Shown: one piece after another, positions 28,438-37,391 of the stretch
How the letters are laid out: the number at the start of each line of letters is the position of its first letter
How positions within the stretch are numbered: the stretch's first letter is position 1
NCBI RefSeq assembly: GCF_012848175.1
Contig: NZ_CP051651.1
Coordinates: forward strand, 2,604,001 to 2,668,000
Direction: 5' to 3'
DNA: 64,000 nucleotides
Source: Xanthomonas campestris pv. badrii
GTDB lineage: Bacteria > Pseudomonadota > Gammaproteobacteria > Xanthomonadales > Xanthomonadaceae
Made by a program: the position numbers and the translations under genes
The notes under the pieces: generated by a model
What the model saw: the letters and a program-made list of their open reading frames with translations, nothing else
Told to the model about the DNA's origin: nothing
The model's database searches: none

Positions 28438-30021
28438 TCAGCGATCGCAACCGGCCAGCTTGATGCTCTGCCCCGGCTTGAGCGCATACGACGGTGCCTT
28501 CAGGCCGTTGGCCTTGGCCAGCTCCTTGATCTCGCACTGGTACTTGTTGGCGACGCGGCCCAGCGTGTCGCCCTTGGCGATGGTGTAGCTGCGCACCTGC
28601 CTGGCCTTGGGCTTGGCGACCGCCGGCTGGCCGGTGGCCACGGTGGTCGGCACGCCGGCCATCGGGCTGAGGTCGCCCACCGCCACGCTAGGGGTGTATT
28701 CGGGGGCGCTGCTGCTACGGACGATTGCGCTGTTGAGATCGGCAGTGACCAGGGTGCGCGCCAGGTCCGCGCGCGGGCCGTTGACGCAGTAACGCGTGTA
28801 CAGGCTGGCGATGCGGTTGGTGGCATTGATCACGGTGCCGGCCGGCATCCAGCCATCGGGCTCGTAACGCGGATTGAGATTGCGCAGCGCGCGCATGTAG
28901 CCATCGCGCGTGCCCATGCTGCCCAGGCAAATGGTGAGCTCGTAGATGGAGCTCGACTTGGCCAGCTTGATGGTGGCCGGTTGCGCGTCGAGCTTGGCAA
29001 AGTCCACGCCGTACTGGCGCGGGTGCAGGAAGATCCACGCCGCGGCGATCACCATCGGCACGTAGTCCTTGGTTTCGGCCGGGAACTGGTTATAGACGTC
29101 CTGCTCCCAGAAACCGCGTCCGCCGGACTGCGCGAACACGCGCGCCGCGCGACCTTCACCGCCGTTGTAGGCAGCCAGTGCCAGCTCGATGCTGCGGTTG
29201 AGCCCGGCCATGCGCTCGTTGAGATAGGCGGCGCTGGCTTCGGCCGCGCTACGCGCGTCGAAACGAGTGTCGAAGCCGGTGCCATCCGGGCCCAGTCCGA
29301 AGCGCCGGCCGGTGGCGGGCATGAACTGCATCAGCCCGGCGGCGCCGGCACGCGAGTTGGCGTGCACCTTGCCGTTGGATTCCTTGGCCATGATGCCGAA
29401 CAGCAGCGCCTCGGGCAGGCCGCGCTTCTGCCATTCCGGCCACATCACCCCACGCAGGTTGCTGTAGTTCTCGTAGCTGGTCATCAGCGCCGGCCGCATG
29501 TCGGTCAACCAGCGACGGATGCCGGCCTGCACGGCCGGGTTGTATTGCACCATCTTGTCGAAGGCGTGGCGCTGGTCGTTGAGCAACGAGGCGGCACGTG
29601 CGGCCTCGGGCACGCCGTTGGCAGCCGGGCCGAGATGGTCGGGGTCGGCCTGCAGCAAGGTGTCGTCGTCTTCCGGGTCCTCTGCGGCCTGCGCCTCTGC
29701 GTCGGCGCGCGCCTTCAGCAACCGCTTGTATGTCGCCAGCTGGTTGGAGACCAGGCAACCGCGCTGCTTGATGCAGGCGTCGATGACATCCTCCATGTCC
29801 TCCAGCGCGGCGTCGCCTTCGGCGGTGCCCTTGGGGTCGGCGTTGTTCACCAGCACCAGCGCGTCGCGGTAGCGCTTCTCGGCGGCGGCCATGCGTGCGT
29901 CCAGCGCGGCGACCTTTTCGGTATCGCGCTTGGACAGGGCCTGGGCGGAAGGAGCGAGAGACAACAGCGCCAGCACGGCCAGAACAGGCCATGGGCGCAA
30001 ACCAGAATGAGCGAGCGGCAT
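28438..30021 (-). CDS. mltD: Membrane-bound lytic murein transglycosylase D-like with LysM
   Basis: Encodes 527 residues. A signal peptide ends near residue 28 (SAQALS). An N-terminal helical region (30-190) precedes the lysozyme-like SLT domain (about 195-330) with catalytic Glu214 (GIMAKESNGK), AGLMQFMP and AYNGGEGR. A C-terminal LysM (SYTIAKGDTLGRVANKY) binds peptidoglycan. No lipobox is visible, so it is probably secreted to the periplasm rather than lipidated. The start at 30021 is set by the signal peptide; the open frame begins 19 codons earlier. Confidence 0.88.
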   Translation of the reverse strand: MPLAHSGLRPWPVLAVLALLSLAPSAQALSKRDTEKVAALDARMAAAEKRYRDALVLVNNADPKGTAEGDAALEDMEDVIDACIKQRGCLVSNQLATYKRLLKARADAEAQAAEDPEDDDTLLQADPDHLGPAANGVPEAARAASLLNDQRHAFDKMVQYNPAVQAGIRRWLTDMRPALMTSYENYSNLRGVMWPEWQKRGLPEALLFGIMAKESNGKVHANSRAGAAGLMQFMPATGRRFGLGPDGTGFDTRFDARSAAEASAAYLNERMAGLNRSIELALAAYNGGEGRAARVFAQSGGRGFWEQDVYNQFPAETKDYVPMVIAAAWIFLHPRQYGVDFAKLDAQPATIKLAKSSSIYELTICLGSMGTRDGYMRALRNLNPRYEPDGWMPAGTVINATNRIASLYTRYCVNGPRADLARTLVTADLNSAIVRSSSAPEYTPSVAVGDLSPMAGVPTTVATGQPAVAKPKARQVRSYTIAKGDTLGRVANKYQCEIKELAKANGLKAPSYALKPGQSIKLAGCDR

Positions 30022-30303
30022 CGTCGGCAGTACAGCGGAAAGGCAGGCAGGGTAGCCGCCGGGGCAACACCGGGGCAAGGCGCGGCAGCCGCCAGGGTCA
30101 GTGGCCCGTTAGCTTGGCGAGCATCCCGGCCGCGACGATCGTCTGCAGATCGGGGTATTTCGACGCGCGGCGGGCAGGTCGATGGACCCGCTGCCCGGGT
30201 CTGCTCCTTCGTCCGCACATTCGGGCGAGTCATGGGTGGCCCGTCCGGCTGGCCTGCCACCGTTGCCCGCTAGAATCCGGTCTTTCTTCACCGGATCAGT
30301 GCA

Positions 30304-31809
30304 ATGGCCTCGTTCCTGCTCGGCAAAGGCGTCACCGACGACATCCCGGTCATCCTGGAAGGCCGCTTCGGCAATCGGCATGGCCTGGTGGCTGGCGCCA
30401 CCGGCACCGGCAAGACGGTGACCCTGATGACCCTGGCCGAGGGCTTCTCGCGGCTGGGGGTACCGGTGTTCCTGGCAGACGTGAAGGGCGACGTGGCGGG
30501 CCTGGCAGTGGCCGGCGACGGCGCGCGCGGCGTGCTGCAGCGCGCCACGGATGTGGGCATTGCCGACTACGCGCCGGCCGCCAGCCCGGTGGTGTTCTGG
30601 GACCTGTATGGGCAGCTCGGTCACCCGGTACGCACCACCGTGAGCGAGATGGGCCCCACCCTGCTCGCGCGCATCCTGGAACTCAACGACACCCAGTCCG
30701 GCGTGCTGGACATCGTGTTCAAGCTCGCCGACGACCGCGGCCTGTTGCTGCTGGATCTGGACGACCTGCGGGCACTGCTGGCGCTGGTGGTGGAAGAACG
30801 CAAGGAGTTGTCCACCAGTTACGGGCTGGTGTCGGCGCAGTCGGTGGCCGCGATCCAGCGCGCACTGTTGCGCCTGTCGCAAGACGGCGGCGAGCAGTTC
30901 TTCGGCGAACCGGCGCTGGAGCTTGCCGAGCTGATGCGCGTGGCACCGGACGGCCGCGGCGTGATCGGCATCCTGGCGGCCAACCAATTGGTGCTCAAGC
31001 CCAAGCTGTATTCCACGTTCCTGCTGTGGCTGTTGTCCGAGCTGTTCGAAGGCTTGCCGGAAGTGGGCGACGTGGAACAGCCCAAGCTGGTATTCGTGTT
31101 CGACGAGGCGCACCTGCTGTTCGACGATGCGCCAGCCGCGCTGGTGCAGCGCATCGAACAGGTGGTGCGGCTGATCCGTTCCAAGGGCGTGGGCATCTAT
31201 TTCTGCTCGCAGTTTCCCGACGATATTCCCGACACCATCCTCGGCCAGCTCGGCAATCGCGTGCAGCACGCACTGCGCGCCTACACGCCGCGCGACCAGA
31301 AGGCGGTCAAGACGGCGGCGCAGACCTTCGTGGCCAATCCCAGGCTCGATGTGGCCTCGGCCATTTCCAGCCTCGGCACCGGCGAAGCACTGGTTTCGCC
31401 GTTGCAGGGCAAGGGTGTGCCGGCGCCGGTGCAGCAGACCCTGATCGCCCCGCCGCGCTGCCGCATGGGTGCCATCAGCGCGCCCGAACGCGCACAGGTG
31501 CGTGCGGCCAGCCCGGTCGGCACGCGCTACGACACGGCCATCAACCGCGAATCGGCCGCCGAACTGCTGGCACGCCGCGTCGAACAGGTCGCGGAGCAGA
31601 CTGCCGCCCCGCCTGCCCGCACCCGCGAGGACGAGGAAACGCAGGACAGCGGTTTCGGAAAAGCGGTCAAGGACGCCGTGTTCGGCACCGGACGTCGCCA
31701 GGGCATGCTGGAAACGATGGCCAAGCAGACATCGCGCACCATCGGTAGCAAGATCGGCCAGCAGATCGTGCGTGGCATTTTTGGAAGTATTTTTGGTGGG
31801 AAGCGTTGA
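30304..31809 (+). CDS. HerA-like ATPase, DUF853 family (YjgR-like)
   Basis: Encodes a 501-residue predicted P-loop ATPase of the HerA/FtsK group. Walker A is GATGTGKT (31-38) after FGNRHGLVA, and Walker B is KLVFVFDEAHLLF near residue 265. The arginine/sensor region IYFCSQFPDDIPDTILGQLG is typical of YjgR. The C-terminus is a charged, low-complexity tail ending GSIFGGKR. The role is unknown; HerA relatives pump DNA or protein. It is followed after 26 bases by an orphan secreted protein gene. Confidence 0.88.
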   Translation: MASFLLGKGVTDDIPVILEGRFGNRHGLVAGATGTGKTVTLMTLAEGFSRLGVPVFLADVKGDVAGLAVAGDGARGVLQRATDVGIADYAPAASPVVFWDLYGQLGHPVRTTVSEMGPTLLARILELNDTQSGVLDIVFKLADDRGLLLLDLDDLRALLALVVEERKELSTSYGLVSAQSVAAIQRALLRLSQDGGEQFFGEPALELAELMRVAPDGRGVIGILAANQLVLKPKLYSTFLLWLLSELFEGLPEVGDVEQPKLVFVFDEAHLLFDDAPAALVQRIEQVVRLIRSKGVGIYFCSQFPDDIPDTILGQLGNRVQHALRAYTPRDQKAVKTAAQTFVANPRLDVASAISSLGTGEALVSPLQGKGVPAPVQQTLIAPPRCRMGAISAPERAQVRAASPVGTRYDTAINRESAAELLARRVEQVAEQTAAPPARTREDEETQDSGFGKAVKDAVFGTGRRQGMLETMAKQTSRTIGSKIGQQIVRGIFGSIFGGKR

Positions 31810-31835
31810 GTGCGACACTGAGAAGAGGAAGCGCC

Positions 31836-32357
31836 ATGAGCAAGGATGCAATGAAGACCTTACTGGCTTGCACGATCGCCACCGCAATCGGCGTCGCCAG
31901 CACGGCCTCAGCTGAACAGACAAACCCGAATGACCTGTGGCCTCTACAGCGTCAGCAGCTGCTGACCGGTACGTACATAGGGAAACTCAGCTCCTACACG
32001 CAAGACTGCCAGACTGTCAGCGCCGAGCTTTTTCTTTCGATGCCGACGCCGAGCAGAGACATGCAGCGCTATACGTTGAAAACCATCTGCATCGCTGGCG
32101 GCCAATTGAATGATCCACCGCGGACGATTACCGGCTTCTGGGACCTGGACGAGAACAGCGGTAGCTGTCTGACACTTAACTTCATGGACGTCAACGATCC
32201 GATGGTCGGACCGAACATTTACGGGTTTGCCGTTGAAGAAGATCAACTCACTTCAGACCATAAACACCCCATATATCTTCTCGCTCAGGACGGCAATAAC
32301 TGCCACAGTGGCAGATCACCAGAATACGACGACAAGGTGCTTAGAAAAGTGCACTAA
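31836..32357 (+). CDS. Orphan secreted protein
   Basis: Encodes 173 residues. A signal peptide (MSKDAMKTLLACTIATAIG to about residue 27, cleavage after TASA) is followed by a compact domain with four cysteines (DCQTV, TICIAGG, GSCLTLN, NNCHSG), enough for two disulphides. No family is recognised. AGAGGAAG lies six bases before the ATG at 31836, which decides the start over the earlier ATG at 31806. The DNA is AT-richer than both flanks, and the gene follows the HerA-like gene closely. Probably recently acquired (inference). Confidence 0.7.
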   Translation: MSKDAMKTLLACTIATAIGVASTASAEQTNPNDLWPLQRQQLLTGTYIGKLSSYTQDCQTVSAELFLSMPTPSRDMQRYTLKTICIAGGQLNDPPRTITGFWDLDENSGSCLTLNFMDVNDPMVGPNIYGFAVEEDQLTSDHKHPIYLLAQDGNNCHSGRSPEYDDKVLRKVH

Positions 32358-32694
32358 TTACGACGCGCCTTCTATTTGCGCGAAGGACTACGGCAAGTGA
32401 CAAGCGTGCCTCTTTGAGCATTTAACAAAACTACTGCGCCGCCGCCAGGCGGGCGCGGTGGGTGCTCGGGATCGGCATGTACCACTTATGCACTCCGGCT
32501 CCTCCACGCCGCCCTACCTGACGACCGCTAGCGACGTTTTGTTAGCCGTGCTTAGTGGCTTGGCCGTTACAGTTCCACTTCTACGGATCTGCCACTGTGA
32601 CACGCAACGCCCGGGATTTAGCAGCGCTTACGGGCGCCAACGCAGTACACGCACCGTCTAGCAACGCTGCGCTCAAAGGATGCGCATACGCTGC
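32358..32694. other. Intergenic region after the orphan secreted protein gene
   Basis: 337 bases between two convergent genes. No reading frame with coding character, no clear terminator and no repeat family member is seen. Composition is lower in G+C at its start, like the neighbouring orphan gene. Confidence 0.6.
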
Positions 32695-33294
32695 CTATAC
32701 CAGCACCCCGTGCAACTTGGCGTATTGCAGCAGCATGATGGTCTTGGCATCGGCAATCTCGCCGGAGCCGATCATCGCCAGCGCATCGTCGAGTGACAGT
32801 TCCAGCACCTCGATCTCCTCACCGTCCTCTTCGACGCCGCCGCCGTCGCTCACCTTGTCCCCGTCGAAGTATTCGCCGACGAAGAAATAAAGCCGCTCGG
32901 TGACTGAGCCCGGGCTCATGAAAGCCTCAAAGACCTTGCGCACGTTGTCGATGCGGTAGCCGGTTTCCTCTTCGGTCTCCCTGCGGATACAGGTCAACGC
33001 ATCGTCCTGATCGAGCAGGCCGGCACAGGCTTCGATCAACATTCCGTCCGGGTTGCCGTTGAGCAGCGTCGGCAGGCGGAACTGCCGTGTGAGCATCACC
33101 GTCTGCCTGGCGCGGCTGTAGAGCAGGATGGTGGCGCCATTGCCGCGGTCGTAGGCCTCGCGCGACAGGGTCTGCCAACGGCCGTCCTTGCGCTGGAAAT
33201 CGAAGGTGACCTTGCGCAGCACATACCAGTTGTCGGACAGCACATCGATGCTGCGCAGGCGGACCTGGGGGTTGCCGGTAGCGGTGGGATCCAA
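32695..33294 (-). CDS. nudK: Nudix hydrolase, NudK-like (GDP-mannose/ADP-ribose pyrophosphatase)
   Basis: Encodes 199 residues. The Nudix box is at about 92-114 (AGLLDQDDALTCIRRE then TEEETGY), with the metal-binding RExxEExGY core. The upstream SREAYDRGNGATILLYSR and the MSPGSVTERLYFFVGEY segment match the NudK branch, which hydrolyses GDP-mannose and other nucleotide sugars. Cytoplasmic, homodimeric in the family. The exact substrate is inferred. Confidence 0.88.
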   Translation of the reverse strand: MDPTATGNPQVRLRSIDVLSDNWYVLRKVTFDFQRKDGRWQTLSREAYDRGNGATILLYSRARQTVMLTRQFRLPTLLNGNPDGMLIEACAGLLDQDDALTCIRRETEEETGYRIDNVRKVFEAFMSPGSVTERLYFFVGEYFDGDKVSDGGGVEEDGEEIEVLELSLDDALAMIGSGEIADAKTIMLLQYAKLHGVLV

Positions 33295-33719
33295 AAGAGA
33301 CTCCTTGTGGAACTAAGTGATTGTCGTGCGGCGCGGCAATATTGCTATCGCGCCGACCGCGACAACTGTTGAGAGAAACGTGCCATCGCCGGCAGATGCG
33401 GCACGGCACCAAGGAGGGAGTTTACGTGGGCCATCGACCCACCCGCGTCGGCCACAACAGGGCGCGCGACGGACAGGCTCGTCCTCGCAGGCCGCCCAGG
33501 GACGTGCAATCTCGGCGAAACTGCCCTGCCGGCGGCCGCCGCACCGGTCTCCGGGCACCAGGCAACCCGGTTTCCAACTAGGTCGAGCGCTGCCGCAGCC
33601 AGCGCGCCGCTGCCAGTTCCGGGCGTCACCAAACTCCGCCGTCCGCGGCGGCACGCTCCAATTGCATGGCGCCACGCGGCACCGCACAATCCCTTCACAT
33701 CACACGCTTGGGGAGCGTC
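33295..33719. other. Intergenic region between nudK and the membrane/TPR gene
   Basis: 425 bases. The only notable feature is AAGGAGG eight bases before a GTG at 33426 that opens a 51-codon arginine-rich frame (to 33581); see the separate entry. No terminator or repeat is recognised. Confidence 0.55.
33426..33581 (+). CDS. Possible 51-residue arginine-rich small protein
   Basis: A GTG frame (VGHRPTRVGHNRARDGQ...) is preceded by a near-perfect AAGGAGG at eight bases. The product would be very basic (about 12 arginines) and ends GNPVSN. No similarity is recognised. In GC-rich DNA arginine-rich frames arise easily by chance, so this rests only on the ribosome-binding site. Confidence 0.2.
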   Translation: MGHRPTRVGHNRARDGQARPRRPPRDVQSRRNCPAGGRRTGLRAPGNPVSN

Positions 33720-34994
33720 ATGGAAGATCGTTTTCGCGCACGCACGGTTGCCGCGCAGGCTGCGCCCGCACCGTTCTGGACCCGCATTCCGTCCATCGCC
33801 ACCTACCCGCTGCGTGGCTCGGCGCTCTACGCGTTGATCGCGCTGACGCTGTGCAGCGCACTGCTCGTGCTGCCGGGCATCCTGACTCTGGTGGTCATGG
33901 GCGTGCTGGGCATGGCGACCTACACCTACGCCTTCGACATCCTGCGCCATACCGCCGACGGTCAGCCCGACGCCCCCAGGCTCGGCTACGACAGCTTCGA
34001 CAGCGCGGTGCTGCGCCTGATCCTGCTGGCCATCGCACTGGGCGTCGTGATCGGCGTGGCCGCCGCAATCGCCGGCCCGTTCGGGCTGACCCTCGCCTAT
34101 CTGGGCACCATCCTGCTGTTGCCCGGCATGCTGATCTCGCTCGCCATCGACGGCAGCCTGCGCCGTGCACTCAACCCGGCCGTCTCGATCGACATGGCGC
34201 TGCGCATCGGCTGGCCGTATCTGGCTGCCTACGGCCTGCTCTACGTGATCCAGGGCAGCGGCACGGCTGCGGTGTTCTTCGCACTGAAATTCCTGCCCCC
34301 GCTCGTGCGCGAGGCAACCGTGATGATGACCTCGATCTGGGCCCTGTTCGCCAGCTTCCACCTGCTGGGGTATCTGGTGTACCAGTACCACGAAGAGCTG
34401 GGCTACGTGCCCAGCGGCGGGGCTGCGCACGAACGCACCGACCCGGACCAGCGCCTGCTCGACGAGGCAGACCAGTACCTGCGTGACGGCCATTCCGACG
34501 AAGCCTTCCAGGCCTTGCGCGGTGCGGTGCGCTCGCGCGCAGTGAGCCTGGCAGTGCACGAGCTGTATCAGCGCCTGCTCCGTCAGCATCACCGCAACGA
34601 CGAGTTGCGCGAACACACCCGCCAGTACATCAACCGCCTGCTGCAGGAAAAACAGGAGCGCCGCGCGCTGGCACTGCAACGCGAGGCGCTGGATCTGGAT
34701 GCAACGTTTACGCCGTTGACGCCGGAGCAGGCCACCCTGCTGGCCGAGCGCGCCAAGATGGCCGGCCAGTTCCAGCTGGCCACCGATGGCCTGATGGCCG
34801 CCATCGCCGCCTGGCCGCGCGAGCGCATGCTGCCGGCCTGGTCGCTGGACGCAGGCCTGATGCTGGCCGAGCGTTTTGGTCGCGACGAGCAGGCACGTGC
34901 GGTGCTGCAGCAGGCGCTGGAACAGTGCGACGACGCTGCCCAACGTACCAAGCTGGAAGCGGCGTTACGTGCGGTGGCCATCCAGCCGGCGTGA
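33720..34994 (+). CDS. Membrane protein with C-terminal TPR-like helical domain (unrecognised)
   Basis: Encodes 424 residues. After a short N-terminal cytoplasmic segment there are about five to six hydrophobic helices between residues 30 and 230 (SALYALIALTLCSALLVLPG; LRLILLAIALGVVIGVAAAI; LTLAYLGTILLLPGMLISLA among them). Helical repeats fill residues 255-424 (DQRLLDEADQYLRDGHSDEA and later segments), consistent with TPR-like units facing the cytoplasm. The membrane half resembles DUF4013-type proteins, with low certainty. GGGAG lies seven bases before the ATG. It is convergent with the long rhomboid gene. Confidence 0.75.
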   Translation: MEDRFRARTVAAQAAPAPFWTRIPSIATYPLRGSALYALIALTLCSALLVLPGILTLVVMGVLGMATYTYAFDILRHTADGQPDAPRLGYDSFDSAVLRLILLAIALGVVIGVAAAIAGPFGLTLAYLGTILLLPGMLISLAIDGSLRRALNPAVSIDMALRIGWPYLAAYGLLYVIQGSGTAAVFFALKFLPPLVREATVMMTSIWALFASFHLLGYLVYQYHEELGYVPSGGAAHERTDPDQRLLDEADQYLRDGHSDEAFQALRGAVRSRAVSLAVHELYQRLLRQHHRNDELREHTRQYINRLLQEKQERRALALQREALDLDATFTPLTPEQATLLAERAKMAGQFQLATDGLMAAIAAWPRERMLPAWSLDAGLMLAERFGRDEQARAVLQQALEQCDDAAQRTKLEAALRAVAIQPA

Positions 34995-35097
34995 TCGGTC
35001 AGTTCGATTCGCAACCAGCCAGCAGGGTGCGCGCAGCGTTGTGACCGCAGCACGCTGCAGGGGCTCGTCTACGCTTCGCCCTTGCAGCGCCGCCGGC

Positions 35098-36555
35098 TCA
35101 GCCGTTTTCCAGCAGAAACCGCGCCTTGCTCGCCTGCCCCTGTTCGGGAAATTGCTCCAGCACCAGCCGTAACAACCGTGCGCGCTGTTCGCCAGCCTGC
35201 AATTCGCCGTGGCGCAGCGCCAGCACGAACCAGCGCTGGGCAAGCTCGGCGCGCGGCGCGGTGCTGTCGCACTCCTTCAACAGGCGCTCGGCATCGGCCA
35301 GCAAGCCGTTGCGCAGGCAGGCATCCACCAGCGCCAGGCGCGCCGGCAACTCCAGCTCGGCGCGGTCCTTGCCGAGCTCCGCGGCCACGCCCAGTTGCAG
35401 GCGTGTCTGCTCGGCAGTGTGCGTGGGCAGGCACATCAGCATGTGCGCGTGTCGCACGGCTTCCTGCTGGCGGCCGGCATTGCGTGCCACGCGATAGCGG
35501 GCCAGCGCGATCTCCAGACTCTGCGGGCTCTCGCCGGCCAGCTCGGCCAGCAGGCGTTCGGCCTCCTGGTTTTCCATGCGTCCCAGATGCCGTTGCGCGC
35601 GCTCCCAACGGTCGTCGCGCTGCGCGGCATCCTGCTCGTCCATGAAAGCCGGCCGGGTCTGCCGCACCGCGACCAGCACCGCACCAAGCAATGCACCGCT
35701 GACCAGGCCGCCGGCATGCGCTTCGAATGCGACCCCCTCGCTGCCGCTGCCCAGCAGGCTGTACAGCTCCCAGCCCAACCACAGCGGCAGCAGCAGGATG
35801 GCCGGCCCGCGCACGTAGTTGAACACCACGAAGAACCAGTAGAAGAACCGTACCCGGCGCCGCCCCCAGACCACGCAGAACGCGCCCATCAGGGCGGCGA
35901 TCGCACCAGATGCCCCTAGCCCACCACCGGGCTCGCCCCAGCGCCACCACAGGCTGGCCGCACTGGCGCCGAAGCCGCCCAGCAGATACAGCAGCAGGAA
36001 CCAGCCGCTGCCGATCGCCCCTTCCAGCAAGGTGCCCAGCGCCAGCAGGAACACCATGTTGCCGAACAGGTGATCGGCGTTGGCATGCAGGAAGGTGGCC
36101 GAGAGCATCCGCTGCGGCGACCACTCCGAACTGCGTTGCAGATGGCGCAGGGTGAACACCCGCGCCAGGCGCGCGTCGTAGGGCGCACGCAGACCGCGCC
36201 ACTCGCGCCGCTGCTCGTCGTCCTTGAACAGCGTGCCTTCGCGCAGTGCCTGCCCGAAGGCGACATCGTGCAGGGTGAGGTGCGCCAGGTAGGCGACACG
36301 CTGAGGTGCGGGCAGCGCCTCCAGCCTGGCCTGGCGCGCCGTGCGCAGCCTGGCATCGGCGGTGCGCTCCAGGTAGCGCGCATGCGCCTGCGCTTCCAGC
36401 GTGCCCAGCCCGGAGTCGACGTAATACCGCACGGCGTTCTCGACCAGGTCGTCGTCCTTGCGCTGATAGCCGACATAGACGACGACATTGATCAGCACCA
36501 GCAGCAGCGTCACCCACGGGATGTTGTGACGCGACCAGGGTTTGTGCAGCGGCAT
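35098..36555 (-). CDS. Rhomboid-family intramembrane serine protease with TPR-like C-terminus
   Basis: Encodes about 485 residues. TM1 (about 14-30) is followed by a long charged extramembrane insertion (about 35-145), then the rhomboid core. The catalytic Ser216 is in GASGAIAALMG and His280 in EAHAGG. LHANADHLFGN supplies the oxyanion His and Asn. Residues about 305-485 are soluble and helical with TPR-like repeats (RWERAQRHLGRMENQEAERL). Length is about twice that of a minimal rhomboid. Start taken at MPLHKPWSRHNIPW; an ATG three codons earlier is possible. Divergent from greB. Confidence 0.85.
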   Translation of the reverse strand: MPLHKPWSRHNIPWVTLLLVLINVVVYVGYQRKDDDLVENAVRYYVDSGLGTLEAQAHARYLERTADARLRTARQARLEALPAPQRVAYLAHLTLHDVAFGQALREGTLFKDDEQRREWRGLRAPYDARLARVFTLRHLQRSSEWSPQRMLSATFLHANADHLFGNMVFLLALGTLLEGAIGSGWFLLLYLLGGFGASAASLWWRWGEPGGGLGASGAIAALMGAFCVVWGRRRVRFFYWFFVVFNYVRGPAILLLPLWLGWELYSLLGSGSEGVAFEAHAGGLVSGALLGAVLVAVRQTRPAFMDEQDAAQRDDRWERAQRHLGRMENQEAERLLAELAGESPQSLEIALARYRVARNAGRQQEAVRHAHMLMCLPTHTAEQTRLQLGVAAELGKDRAELELPARLALVDACLRNGLLADAERLLKECDSTAPRAELAQRWFVLALRHGELQAGEQRARLLRLVLEQFPEQGQASKARFLLENG

Positions 36556-36674
36556 GATCACCATAACGACGTCCGTGTCTTGAGAATGGCGCAAAGCTTC
36601 GCCGTGCGGCGACAGATGCGCAAGTGGAGCATGCGCGCTAGCATCGCGCCCCTCCCTTCCCCCCAAGCCTGCCC

Positions 36675-37190
36675 ATGAGCCGCTGGCGCCCGCCCGCTGA
36701 AAAAAGCACTGCGCTGATCACGCCCGAAGGACATGCGCGCCTGAAGGTCGAGCTGGAGGAGCTGTGGCGCGTGCGTCGGCCGGAGGTGGTGCGCGCCCTG
36801 GCGGCGGCGGCCGCCGAGGGCGACCGCTCGGAAAATGCCGAATACACCTACCGCAAGAAGCAGCTCGGCGAGATCGACCGCCGGGTGCGCTACCTGAGCA
36901 AACGCCTGGAAGCGCTGCGGGTGGTGGACACCGCGCCCACCGACCCACAGGCGGTGTTCTTCGGTGCGCAGGTGGAGCTGGAAGACGCCGACAGCGGCGA
37001 GCTGCTGCGCTATCGCATCGTCGGCCCGGACGAAACCGACGCCGCGCGCGGCTGGATCAGCATCGATTCGCCACTGGCCCGCGCGCTCCTCAAAAAACGC
37101 GTGGACGACGAGTTCGAGGCGCAGTTGCCGGCGGGCAAGCACACGTTCGTGGTGGTGGCAGTGGAGTACGCGGCGCTTCAGGGCGGTTGA
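36675..37190 (+). CDS. greB: Transcription elongation factor GreB
   Basis: Encodes a 171-residue factor that enters the RNA polymerase secondary channel and stimulates cleavage of backtracked RNA. The N-terminal coiled coil carries the acidic tip in [11 protein letters not shown], and the C-terminal FKBP-like domain includes [15 protein letters not shown] and [12 protein letters not shown]. The Y-T-Y-R-K-K-Q-L pattern after the tip is typical of GreB rather than GreA. It is divergent from the rhomboid gene. Confidence 0.93.
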   Translation: MSRWRPPAEKSTALITPEGHARLKVELEELWRVRRPEVVRALAAAAAEGDRSENAEYTYRKKQLGEIDRRVRYLSKRLEALRVVDTAPTDPQAVFFGAQVELEDADSGELLRYRIVGPDETDAARGWISIDSPLARALLKKRVDDEFEAQLPAGKHTFVVVAVEYAALQGG

Positions 37191-37391
37191 GAAAACGACT
37201 GCGCTGACCGCCACGCGAGCGCGGCCGGCGCCGGGAATCGGGGTGTACGCCTCACTCCGGTTCTGCGTAGCAAGCCCCGTCGCGCGCAGGCACGCTCCTG
37301 CGGGCTGACGTGCCCATGCAGCGTATGCGCCGATGGCTCTGCACCCACGAGAGCCTTGATCGCCCGGCCCGCCGCTGGCAGGCCACGGGGG

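Noticed and set aside
30109..31923. A 604-codon frame opposite the HerA-like gene
   Set aside because: The plus strand encodes the Walker A and B motifs; the minus frame has no domain features.
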